From the NCBI GenBank assembly GCA_016200135.1, contig JACQFI010000031.1, positions 1 through 62,299 on the forward strand: DNA of 62,299 bases, in the 5' to 3' direction. The position numbers and the translations under genes were made by a program. Position 1 is the first letter of the stretch. Each line of letters starts with the position of its first letter. The DNA is from Planctomycetota bacterium. GTDB taxonomy: Bacteria; Planctomycetota; SZUA-567; H5-PLA8. Below, piece by piece: positions 1 through 7,033 of the stretch. Below the pieces are notes generated by a model that had not been told where the DNA came from, made no database searches, and worked only from the letters and a program-made list of their open reading frames with translations.

Positions 1-22
1 ATGGCCGGCTCGTCGCCGAGCG

Positions 23-481
23 TTACGCGCCCGGCCTCTCGGCCTCCATGCCCTTGCCCGTGCGGCACTCGACCTGGACCAGCCACGGTTTGCCTTCGGG
101 CAGGCGCTTCTTGAGTTCATCGCTCAAGTTTTCGGTGTCGGAAGGCGCGAGGCCCGCCTTCTCCAACTCCGCGGCGAGCAGGTCGCCGAAGCGCTTGAGC
201 TCTTCCACCTGGGCTGGCGTCGGGTTTTCGGGGATGGACGCGACGCCAGCGAGCAGGTCGCCGCCGAACTCCTCGCTCAGTTCGCGCAGGACGCGGAAGC
301 GCTGCAGCGAGCCGGAGACCTGGTTGAAGAGATTGGCGTCGAGATGCCGGACCGCCTGATACGCGAAGGGCAGGCACGCCAGAGTCAGGAGCAGCGTCAC
401 GGCAAGGACCCGCCGCCTGTGCCGCAAGGCGAAGGCTCCCCAAGCGCTTAAGTTTTTTTCGATCCACTGAGAAACGTTCAA
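23..481 (-). CDS. N-terminal part of RND/MMPL-type exporter, early stop
   Basis: The 152-residue product starts with a short cytoplasmic segment, an Arg-rich patch (RHRRR) and one membrane helix at about residues 25-45. A periplasmic-looking stretch beginning DANLFNQVSGSLQRF follows. This resembles the first helix and first periplasmic loop of MMPL/HpnN-like RND exporters, which normally exceed 700 residues. The frame closes with TAA at 23-25, so the protein ends long before a second membrane segment. The rest may continue beyond the window in another frame (frameshift or nonsense mutation), or this may be a remnant. It lies 31 bp downstream of exbD on the same strand, probably in the exbB-exbD operon, where proton-motive-force coupling to an exporter would make sense. 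Family assignment is moderate because only the first segment is visible. Confidence 0.55.
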   Translation of the reverse strand: MNVSQWIEKNLSAWGAFALRHRRRVLAVTLLLTLACLPFAYQAVRHLDANLFNQVSGSLQRFRVLRELSEEFGGDLLAGVASIPENPTPAQVEELKRFGDLLAAELEKAGLAPSDTENLSDELKKRLPEGKPWLVQVECRTGKGMEAERPGA

Positions 482-512
482 CGGAATGCTCCCGGCGGCG
501 CGGATGCGCGGT

Positions 513-971
513 TCACGGACGGCCCGCCCCGCCTGGCGCGTCGGTGGCGATGCTGATGCCCGCCACCCCCGCGGCTTTCATCACCGAGAGCACCTTCACC
601 ACGGTCTCATAGGGCAGCATGCGGTGCGCCTTCAGCGTGATCGGCTCCTTCTCGTGGCCTCGCAGCAGCGGAGGAAGCTGCGCGGCCACGTCGCCGAACT
701 CCATCGTGACGTTCCCCAGATGCACCCGTCCGGACTCGTCGATCAGCACGGTCATGGCGGTCGTTCCGGCGCCCGGCCCCGACGTGCCCTTGGCGCGCGG
801 CAGGTCGATGTTCAGGCCTTCCTTCATCATGGGCGCCGTAACGATAAAAATAACCAGCAGCACGAGCATGACGTCCACCAGCGGCGTGACGTTGATGTCG
901 GAGACGACTCCGCGGCGGGAGCGCCCTCGGCCTCTGCCCTTCCCGCCCGAAGCCGCGGCGCTCATGCCCAT
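513..971 (-). CDS. exbD: ExbD/TolR-type biopolymer transport protein
   Basis: The 152-residue product has a basic Gly/Arg-rich N-terminus, the family signature SDINVTPLVDVML and one membrane helix at about residues 28-48. The helix carries the conserved proton-accepting Asp (D33, in LVDVML). A periplasmic domain of about 100 residues follows. In this family, ExbD/TolR forms a proton channel with ExbB/TolQ and drives an envelope partner. The ATG at 971 was chosen because it lies 1 bp after the ExbB stop and fits the family length. The same frame stays open further upstream, but that would overlap exbB and add non-homologous Arg-rich sequence. A second ATG at 965 is also possible. Confidence 0.9.
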   Translation of the reverse strand: MGMSAAASGGKGRGRGRSRRGVVSDINVTPLVDVMLVLLVIFIVTAPMMKEGLNIDLPRAKGTSGPGAGTTAMTVLIDESGRVHLGNVTMEFGDVAAQLPPLLRGHEKEPITLKAHRMLPYETVVKVLSVMKAAGVAGISIATDAPGGAGRP

Positions 972-972
972 G

Positions 973-1806
973 TCAGGCGCCTCCGCTCTGCACGGTGGAA
1001 CTCGCCAAGTTCTTAGCAGGTGGCGCTGGGGGCGCTTGTGGTACTTGCGGCGCAGGCGGTGCTTGCGGCGCCGGCACGGCAGCGCGTTCCGCACTGCGCG
1101 CATAGCCGCTTGCCCGGATCAGCGCGTCCGTGCGCTCGATGAACTGCTGCATCTGCTCGTTGAGGATATCCAAACGGGTCTGGAACAGGTTGAACGCCAC
1201 GACGGCCGGAATGGCCACCGCCAGTCCCGCGGCAGTCGCGATCAGCGCCGACGAGATGCCCGGCGCCACCACGGCCAGGCTCGTCGTGGTCGCCATGCCC
1301 AGCGAGTGGAAGGTCGCCATGATGCCCCAGACCGTTCCGAAGAGGCCGATGAACGGCGAGACGCTGCCGGTCGTCGCCAGGTAGCCCAGGCCCTTCTCCA
1401 GACGCTGAATCTCGTTCGTGGAGGCGTGCTGCATGCTCAGCGTGACCGCCTCCGCGGCATTGGCCGGAGGCGTCAGCGGAATCTTGCGGGGGTCGGAGAC
1501 CGCCGCGTGTTCGCCCGCCGCTGCGCGCTGTTCGAGCGCGGCCATGGCCGCGCGGAAGACCCGCGCCAGCGTTGAATCTTCGATGGTACTCGACGCCGCC
1601 GCGACTGTTCCGAAATCCGGCGCTTGGCTCAGTATTTTCAGGAAGCGCTCGTTCTTCCGGCGCACGCCGAGCAGGTCCACGCCCTTCATGAGAATGATGC
1701 ACCACGAGAAGACCGATAGGAGCAGCAGCAGGACCAGGACGCCGATCTCGACGCCGCCCGAGGCGGCCGTCGACTGGGTAATAAACGACCAGAGCGAATC
1801 GTTCAT
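973..1806 (-). CDS. exbB: ExbB/TolQ/MotA-family proton channel subunit
   Basis: The 277-residue product has an N-terminal periplasmic start, a first membrane helix at about residues 20-42 (GVLVLLLLLSVFSWCIIL) and a long cytoplasmic segment. The MotA/TolQ/ExbB domain follows with two more helices. Its FIGLFGTVWGIM and GISSALIATAAGLAVAIPAV signatures are typical of the channel core. A Pro/Ala-rich tail (APQAPPAPQVPQAPP) ends the protein. It would form the pentameric proton channel with the ExbD encoded immediately downstream. No TonB or TolA is visible in the window, so the energised partner is unknown. The RND-like fragment next in the operon is the obvious candidate. Confidence 0.92.
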   Translation of the reverse strand: MNDSLWSFITQSTAASGGVEIGVLVLLLLLSVFSWCIILMKGVDLLGVRRKNERFLKILSQAPDFGTVAAASSTIEDSTLARVFRAAMAALEQRAAAGEHAAVSDPRKIPLTPPANAAEAVTLSMQHASTNEIQRLEKGLGYLATTGSVSPFIGLFGTVWGIMATFHSLGMATTTSLAVVAPGISSALIATAAGLAVAIPAVVAFNLFQTRLDILNEQMQQFIERTDALIRASGYARSAERAAVPAPQAPPAPQVPQAPPAPPAKNLASSTVQSGGA

Positions 1807-2104
1807 CGTAAGAAGTCTCTCTAGAAGCCGCGCGAAGCTACAGGGACGAGGACGAGCCGGGCTCCAGCGCCTTCAATCTTTCGGGCCTTCTCGCGCTTCG
1901 CGCCTGCCTTCGCGAAAGCGCACAGCCACCTGCTACGGATGGAGCGATGTCGCGTGCCTGCAGTTCTACTTCAAGGCCTAGACCATAATCCGTGACCGTT
2001 GCATGGCTGCAAGCGCAAAGAAGCGGCCTGCGGGCGCCGCAGGCTCAAACCTTCGGCATGGAAGATGGACAGGCTCGGGAGATGCGCGCAACGCTTCGCG
2101 GAAT
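1807..2104. other. Intergenic region upstream of exbB
   Basis: About 300 bp lie between the exbB start and the end of the lipoprotein gene, both on the minus strand. The stretch should contain the exbB promoter or operon leader. I see no hairpin with a U-tract, no tRNA and no convincing coding frame. The open frames through it do not look like real proteins. Confidence 0.5.
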
Positions 2105-3016
2105 CTATTCCCAAAGACTCTTGCCGCTGCCTAATTGTTCGCCGAGGTCGAGAACCTTCACGCCTTCCGGCGGCTTGATCTCGAACTTTTCCGGGTCGAT
2201 GGGCGTATTGGGGATCAGTTCTTCGACGTTCATTTCCAGGCTGCGGTTGCCGTCGCCCGTGACCAGCGTGACCCGACCCGGATAAGGCGGCGTGCGCTTG
2301 ATCTCGCCGGCCGCGGGACCGGGGAAGCGGTAGTCCTCGTACTTGATGCAGCCGATGCTCTTATCGGAGCGGTTGAAGACGTCCACCTGGCTCGCTACGG
2401 GCTGTTCCATGGAAATATGAATGGCCCGGACGCAGCGCCATTTGATGCCCGGCCGCTCGTAGACCTTCACCACTTCCTGGCCTTCCTCGAAGCCGCCGCG
2501 GCGCTGGGTCTCCACATTCGCCGTCTCGATCGTCCAGGCGCGCGGGAAGAAGAGGTCGGGCATGTTGCCGACGTGGGCCAGCAGGCAGAGCTCGCACTCG
2601 CTGGCCGCCAGAAGATCCTTCTTGCTGCCTTGGAAGAACCGGTTCTTACGCGGCAGGAGCAGTTGCACCGCGTCGCCCCGGATCGCCAGGTCCATGATGG
2701 TCGATTCGTTGTAGCGGATTTGAAGGCGGACGTTGCCGTCCTTATCGCCGAGATACGCGCCGTTCAGCCCGACGTCCTTCTTTTTGGCGAGGTCGTGCAG
2801 GACGACGTTCGTGCGGACCACCAAGGTCTCCACCGCGTACCGCCGCTCGTCCATCTCCTCCATGACCTTCACGAGGCTGGGGCGGTCGTAGGCTACGGGC
2901 GTGGGATCGGGCAAGCGGCGTTCCACGTCCGCCGAGCACCCGGCGAGGACCAGCACGCAGACCACAGAACCAAGGGCCCGCGCAGGATTGCCCCAATTTT
3001 TCTTCACGATGGACAT
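2105..3016 (-). CDS. LolA-like outer-membrane lipoprotein
   Basis: The 303-residue product has a lipoprotein signal (SVVCVLVLAGC) with the lipidated Cys near residue 27. A soluble domain with alternating beta-type segments follows, such as GNVRLQIRYNESTIMDLAIRGDAVQLLLPRK (quoted in part: NVRLQIRYNES). This pattern fits the LolA/LolB-like half-barrel or DUF4292-type lipoprotein fold. Such proteins handle lipids or lipoproteins in the periplasm and often neighbour MMPL exporters. The ATG at 3016 was preferred because AAAGGT lies just upstream. An in-frame GTG at 3037 is possible. The gene precedes exbB-exbD and the RND-like gene on the same strand, suggesting a common envelope-export role. The exact substrate cannot be told. 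Confidence 0.6.
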   Translation of the reverse strand: MSIVKKNWGNPARALGSVVCVLVLAGCSADVERRLPDPTPVAYDRPSLVKVMEEMDERRYAVETLVVRTNVVLHDLAKKKDVGLNGAYLGDKDGNVRLQIRYNESTIMDLAIRGDAVQLLLPRKNRFFQGSKKDLLAASECELCLLAHVGNMPDLFFPRAWTIETANVETQRRGGFEEGQEVVKVYERPGIKWRCVRAIHISMEQPVASQVDVFNRSDKSIGCIKYEDYRFPGPAAGEIKRTPPYPGRVTLVTGDGNRSLEMNVEELIPNTPIDPEKFEIKPPEGVKVLDLGEQLGSGKSLWE

Positions 3017-3538
3017 AGCACCTTTATTCTTACCCACTCAGGCGGCACTTGGCAAGCCTGGTCATTCACGGATCGATTTCTTGGGGCTATCCAAGAGATG
3101 CCTGAGCGCCTGCCAACCTTCAAAGATTGGCCTCATTTAGAATCGTCCACAATAGCCCGACACTTCACCTAACTTGTGTACATGCAAGCAGTTTGACACA
3201 CAGCAGTTGGGCAACCCCTGGTCCAATTGGGCGTTCATCATTAGTGACGAAGGCAGGTCTCGGCACATTAGGCGGCTGAACAGAAAGTGCTCGTCTGGGC
3301 CATAAATCACATGCGCAATGGCATGGTCGACGAGCGGCGCGAAGTCGGACTCAATAGCGGTCACAGGCCAGAAGCGCGCGCGTCATCTATGTAGCAGTTC
3401 ATGGGGACGTTCCGAAGTTCCAATACCGATTCGTGGCGAGCAGCGGAAGACGCGGGCGGCATGGGTTGCCCGCTTAAGAGGACTGTTGTCAAAGCCGCGC
3501 GCGCATTCGGGCGCGCCATTAATGGGAGGGCATCGTTC
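3017..3538. other. Intergenic region, no supported gene
   Basis: About 520 bp separate the divergently transcribed lipoprotein gene and the small anchored-protein gene, so promoters in both directions should lie here. Base composition is lower in GC than the flanks around 3130-3300. A 75-codon minus-strand frame at 3137-3364 contains several His and Cys residues, but it has no recognisable family, no ribosome binding site and no codon bias that would support it. I see no hairpin terminator or repeat. Confidence 0.5.
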
Positions 3539-3940
3539 ATGACCATCGAGAAACGGAATGACCGCTGGAGCGAGCGCAACGGGAAGTTCTGGCCGACCCT
3601 GGCGCTCTGCGCGCTCCTGCTCTGCGGCTGGATGGCGGTATCCAAGGGCGGCGCAGAAGTCCGCGCGGATAACGGCGGAGCGACCACGGCGGGCATCATC
3701 GCGATGATGGGCATCAACTCGAACAATGAACGCTTGTACCTGATCGATACCAGCACCAAGACCATTCTCGTGTACGAGACCGGTCCGAACGATCAGACCA
3801 AACTTGTCTCGAGCCGCAGCTATGATGTGGACTTTAAGATGGTGGAAAAGGCAAGTTACTGTTACACGCCCTACAATGGGAAAGGCTACGAAAAGGAAGT
3901 GAAGGACTTCATCACCACGCTACCGCCCAAGCAAAAATAG
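3539..3940 (+). CDS. Small membrane-anchored protein of unknown function
   Basis: The 133-residue product has a charged N-terminus (MTIEKRNDRWSERNGK), one membrane helix at about residues 18-35 (FWPTLALCALLLCGWMAV) and a periplasmic domain of about 95 residues. That domain includes NERLYLIDTSTKTILVYE, which reads like a two-strand beta unit. The ATG at 3539 was chosen because GGGAGGG lies 8 bp upstream. The frame stays open further 5', but that part is not protein-like. The gene is followed closely by a strong hairpin terminator and appears monocistronic. I do not recognise a family. Similar short anchored proteins in planctomycetes are annotated as hypothetical. Confidence 0.7.
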   Translation: MTIEKRNDRWSERNGKFWPTLALCALLLCGWMAVSKGGAEVRADNGGATTAGIIAMMGINSNNERLYLIDTSTKTILVYETGPNDQTKLVSSRSYDVDFKMVEKASYCYTPYNGKGYEKEVKDFITTLPPKQK

Positions 3941-3965
3941 CCCAAGCCCCACTACTCTTTCAAAC

Positions 3966-3987
3966 ACGCCCGCTTCCCAGCGGGCGT
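3966..3987 (+). terminator. Rho-independent terminator
   Basis: A perfect 8-bp stem (ACGCCCGC / GCGGGCGT) with a 6-nt loop is followed by TGTATTTT. It lies 25 bp after the stop codon of the small anchored-protein gene and 20 bp before the end of the convergent hybrid kinase gene. It may therefore act in both directions. Confidence 0.8.
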
Positions 3988-4007
3988 TGTATTTTGGGCT
4001 GCGGTCT

Positions 4008-5594
4008 TCAGTGGACCGAAGGCGCGGGCGCGTTGAGGACCTCGCGAACTTTGCGCGTGAGTTGCTGCGGCGTGAAGGGTTTCTGCATGATATTCGCTCC
4101 GGTGGTCGCAGGCCCGGCCTGGTTAAGCACGGCGTGTTCGGTGAACCCGGTCACATACAGGACCTTAAGTCCCGGCCGCTCCGTCAGCAGCGCCTCTGCT
4201 AGTTCCAACCCGTTCATTTTCGGCATGATCAGGTCGGTCAACAACAGATGGATAGCCTGGGCCTCGCTTCGGCTCACTGCCAGAGCTTGCTCGCCCGTGG
4301 CCGCCGGCAGGACCTTGTAGCCGCAAGCCACCAGGGCATCCATGATCAGTTCGCGCACCGGTTCTTCGTCTTCGGCCAGGAGCACGGTTTCCGTGCCGGG
4401 CAGGAACATGTCTTTTACGCTCTGGGCCGCATCCGGAACGGCCGTTTCCTGGATGCGTGGGAAATAAATTTTAAAGGTCGTGCCTTTCCCGGGCTGGCTC
4501 TCCACCGAGATCATGCCGCCGTTTTGCTGCACGATTCCGTATACGACCGAGAGCCCCAGGCCCGTTCCCTTGCCGGGACCCTTGGTCGTAAAGAAGGGCT
4601 CGAAGATGCGCGCCAGCGTCTCCTCGTCCATGCCTTCGCCCGAATCCTGCACGGTGAGCAGGACGTACTCTGTGGTCTTGAGCTCCCCTTGCACCGGGGA
4701 TTTGCCCTCGAACAGAGAAGCGTTTTCGGTTGCCAGGGTAAGCGTTCCGCCGTTGGGCATCGCGTCGCGTGCGTTGACGGCAAGGTTGAGGATGATCTGG
4801 GAGAGCTGCCCCGTATCGGCGCTGATCTTTCCGAGTTTAGGCTCGAACCGGGACTTCATCTCGATGTCTTCTCCCAGCAGGCGACCGAGCATCTTCTGGG
4901 TATCGCGAACAATCTCGTTGAGGTCGAGCCTGCGGGGCTGAACCACCTGGTACCGGCTGAACGTAAGGAGTTGGCGGGTCAAATCCGAGGCGCGCCAAGC
5001 CGTCTGCAGGATCAGCTCGAGTTCCTTGCGGATGGAATCGTTCTCGTCCAGCCGCATGGCCATGAGTTTGCCACGGCCGATGATGATGGTCAGGAGATTG
5101 TTAAAGTCGTGCGCGACGCCCCCGGCCAGACGGCCCACGGCCTCGAGCTTTTGCGCTTGCCGCAACTGCTCGTCTTTAAGCCGCAGGGCTTCCTGCGCCT
5201 GCTTCAGGTTCCGGCGCTGCGCAGCTTCCTTGATCTCGCGGCGAACGGCTTCCGGCAGACGGCTGAGGTTGTCCTTCATGATATAGTCGTGCGCGCCGCT
5301 GCGCATGATCTCGACCGCTTTTTCTTCCCCGATGCTCCCGGAAACCACGATAAAGGGCAGATCGGCGTCCCATTCGTTCACGATCGACAGTGCGGCGGGG
5401 GCATTAAACTGGGGCAGATTGTGATCGGAAAGAACAACATCCCAAGCGCCGTTTTCGAGCGCCTGCTTGAGCTCACCGGCGGATTCGACGCGCGTCGGCT
5501 GAACGTCGAAGCCGGCTCGCCGGAGTTCGCGAACCACCAACTCCACGTCGTCTGGCGCGTCTTCGACGATCAGCACGCGTAACGTTTCGGCCAC
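4008..5594 (-). CDS. Hybrid regulator: REC - histidine kinase - REC
   Basis: The 528-residue soluble protein has four modules. An N-terminal receiver (1-120) carries phospho-acceptor D57 in VVLSDHNLP. A short coiled linker (120-150) leads to a HisKA-type domain with H162 in GGVAHDFNNLLT. The HATPase domain follows, with an N box around 270-283 (ILNLAVNARDAMPNGG) and G boxes around 315-350. A C-terminal receiver has D454 in LLLTDLIMPKMNG. No membrane segment or sensory domain is present, so input probably arrives by phosphorylation of the first receiver from another kinase, and output may leave through the last. The predicted start is GTG at 5594, with GGGAGAGG 8-15 bp upstream. The gene stands alone, and its promoter region carries inverted repeats. 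No cognate partner lies next to it. Confidence 0.88.
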   Translation of the reverse strand: MAETLRVLIVEDAPDDVELVVRELRRAGFDVQPTRVESAGELKQALENGAWDVVLSDHNLPQFNAPAALSIVNEWDADLPFIVVSGSIGEEKAVEIMRSGAHDYIMKDNLSRLPEAVRREIKEAAQRRNLKQAQEALRLKDEQLRQAQKLEAVGRLAGGVAHDFNNLLTIIIGRGKLMAMRLDENDSIRKELELILQTAWRASDLTRQLLTFSRYQVVQPRRLDLNEIVRDTQKMLGRLLGEDIEMKSRFEPKLGKISADTGQLSQIILNLAVNARDAMPNGGTLTLATENASLFEGKSPVQGELKTTEYVLLTVQDSGEGMDEETLARIFEPFFTTKGPGKGTGLGLSVVYGIVQQNGGMISVESQPGKGTTFKIYFPRIQETAVPDAAQSVKDMFLPGTETVLLAEDEEPVRELIMDALVACGYKVLPAATGEQALAVSRSEAQAIHLLLTDLIMPKMNGLELAEALLTERPGLKVLYVTGFTEHAVLNQAGPATTGANIMQKPFTPQQLTRKVREVLNAPAPSVH

Positions 5595-5968
5595 GAGTAT
5601 GCCTCTCCCTCATGGGGTGGGAATCCGTCAACCACCGGCAATAACACCCCATGGCCTCGGCAAAATAATGTATGTTCTTGCAACATACCAAGGTACGTTC
5701 ATCCACTATTCTATACGATACATTCCGTACCTTATAGTACGATTTTCAACCAATTTTGCTCTTGCGCGGTACGCCGCGGACGCCCAAAGGCATCCTAAAT
5801 CGCTCGCTTAGGTATATCGACTGAACGCGTGATCCGTTTGGGACTCTCCGGCTGCGCCCGCGCGCCATCCGTTTTCCGGGTATGTAAAAAGGGACTGAAA
5901 AGTACAATATGGGGCCAATCCCACTAAAAATAGAAAGCCCGTTCCGAAACCTGGTCCGGCATAAGGAA
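5595..5968. other. AT-rich promoter region of hybrid kinase gene
   Basis: About 370 bp lie between the hybrid kinase start and tRNA-Ser. The part from 5660 to 5760 is clearly richer in A and T than the surroundings and holds two perfect inverted repeats, listed separately. The remainder shows no gene, tRNA or terminator that I can support. Confidence 0.5.
5670..5733. promoter_or_regulatory. Nested inverted repeats upstream of hybrid kinase
   Basis: GTATGTT (5670-5676) pairs with AACATAC (5682-5688) over a 5-nt loop. AAGGTACG (5690-5697) is matched by CGTACCTT (5726-5733) across 28 nt. Both are perfect and lie about 75-140 bp upstream of the kinase start codon, in the position expected for operator sites or an mRNA leader structure. 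No regulator can be assigned. Confidence 0.4.
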
Positions 5969-6058
5969 TGGCGGAGCGGGAGGGATTCGAACCCTCGAGA
6001 CGGTTTCCCGCCTACACGCTTTCCAGGCGTGTTCCTTCGGCCGCTCGGACACCGCTCC
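5969..6058 (-). tRNA. tRNA-Ser (GGA anticodon)
   Basis: On the minus strand a 90-nt cloverleaf can be drawn. The acceptor stem is GGAGCGG / CCGCTCC with discriminator G and an encoded CCA end. A D-arm, the anticodon stem CACGC/GCGTG with GGA in the loop, a long variable arm typical of class II tRNAs and the T-arm sequence GGGTTCGAATCCC complete it. The long variable arm together with GGA identifies a serine tRNA reading UCC/UCU. The tRNA is transcribed away from the PspA gene. Confidence 0.96.
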
Positions 6059-6253
6059 GCGGTCAGACGGCCACTCTTACCAGAATAAGACGCTATAACA
6101 AGAGTACAGCGCGGGTGCGCAGGTTCATTCCGCTTTGTTTTTTGCGCCTGTTGCGGTATGGTTCCGAAAGGATTTACAGGAATTCGGAATATGTAGGCGG
6201 GAGCGCGACGGGGGCCTTATGGGGCTCCGCATCGGCGACGCACGGAGGGACGC

Positions 6254-7015
6254 ATGTTCAAGCGACTGGGCAACCTTATCCGCGGCTTCTTCGGCCTCTT
6301 CGTCAGCGGGCTTGAGCGCAAGAATCCCGAGGCGCTGCTGGAGGTCGAGAAGGAGAACCTGCGCGAACAGATCGCCAAGTACAACCAGGGCCTGGCCAGC
6401 CACGCGGGCCTGTGCGAACGCCTGATGCAGCAGGTCAAGAAGCTCGAAGTGGACGAGCGCGATCTGCGCGCGAAGACCACGGCGCATCTGAAGGCCGGCA
6501 ATCAGTCCGCCGCCGGGCAGTACGCCCTGCGCTTGCAGACCGTCCAGCGCGAACTCACGGAGAACCGCGGGCAGCTCGAGCAGGCGGAGAAGACCTACAA
6601 GGATCTGGTCAAGGCCCGGGACGTGGCGATCAGCGCCGCGAAGGCCAAGATCGAAGCGCTCAAGCAAGGCATCGACGATATGAAGGTCAAACAGGCGATG
6701 GCGGAGCTGACGGAGATGGCCTCCGGGATGATCTCCGAGATCGGCGGCTCCGGCGATACGCTCAACCGCCTGCAGGAGATGGTCGAAGAGGAACGCAACA
6801 AGGCCGCCGGGCGCGCGCGCGTGGCCCGCGACAGCATGGATATGAACGAAGTGAACGTCAAGGAAGCGGAGCAATCGGCGCTGGCGGACCAGGCCTTGGC
6901 CGATTTCGCCGCCAAAGAAGGCATCGCCTTTGCGCCCAAGACCGCCGCCGCGGAGGCGCCTGCGGCGTCCTCGGAGTCCACCAAGAGCATGGGGCCCGTC
7001 AAAGAGGGCAATTGA
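6254..7015 (+). CDS. pspA: PspA/IM30-family membrane-remodelling protein
   Basis: The 253-residue product is almost entirely helical and coiled-coil. It has the N-terminal amphipathic segment MFKRLGNLIRGFFGLF and the family-like continuation ERKNPEALLEVEKENLREQI. PspA/IM30 proteins are ESCRT-III-like polymers that bind stressed inner membranes and preserve the proton gradient. The C-terminal 35 residues are Ala/Pro-rich and extend beyond the usual helical core. The start is supported by ACGGAGGG 4 bp upstream. The next gene, an AAA+ ATPase, follows after 18 bp, so the two are probably co-transcribed. By analogy with ESCRT-III/Vps4, the ATPase could disassemble PspA polymers. That functional link is inference. 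Confidence 0.88.
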   Translation: MFKRLGNLIRGFFGLFVSGLERKNPEALLEVEKENLREQIAKYNQGLASHAGLCERLMQQVKKLEVDERDLRAKTTAHLKAGNQSAAGQYALRLQTVQRELTENRGQLEQAEKTYKDLVKARDVAISAAKAKIEALKQGIDDMKVKQAMAELTEMASGMISEIGGSGDTLNRLQEMVEEERNKAAGRARVARDSMDMNEVNVKEAEQSALADQALADFAAKEGIAFAPKTAAAEAPAASSESTKSMGPVKEGN

Positions 7016-7033
7016 ACCGGGGCACGATAACGC

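Noticed and set aside
2135..3172. Long plus-strand open frame opposite the lipoprotein gene
   Set aside because: It is the antisense of a real gene, with His/Val/Arg-rich composition and no ribosome binding site or family.
3166..3210. ACCTAAC ... GTTGGGC pair as an attC-like site
   Set aside because: There is no extended pairing between the boxes and no adjacent gene cassette.
3137..3364. 75-codon minus-strand frame with many His/Cys
   Set aside because: It has no start signal, no recognised family and no composition support.
4248..5582. Long plus-strand frame of 444 codons
   Set aside because: It lies wholly antisense to the hybrid histidine kinase, whose domains are unmistakable.
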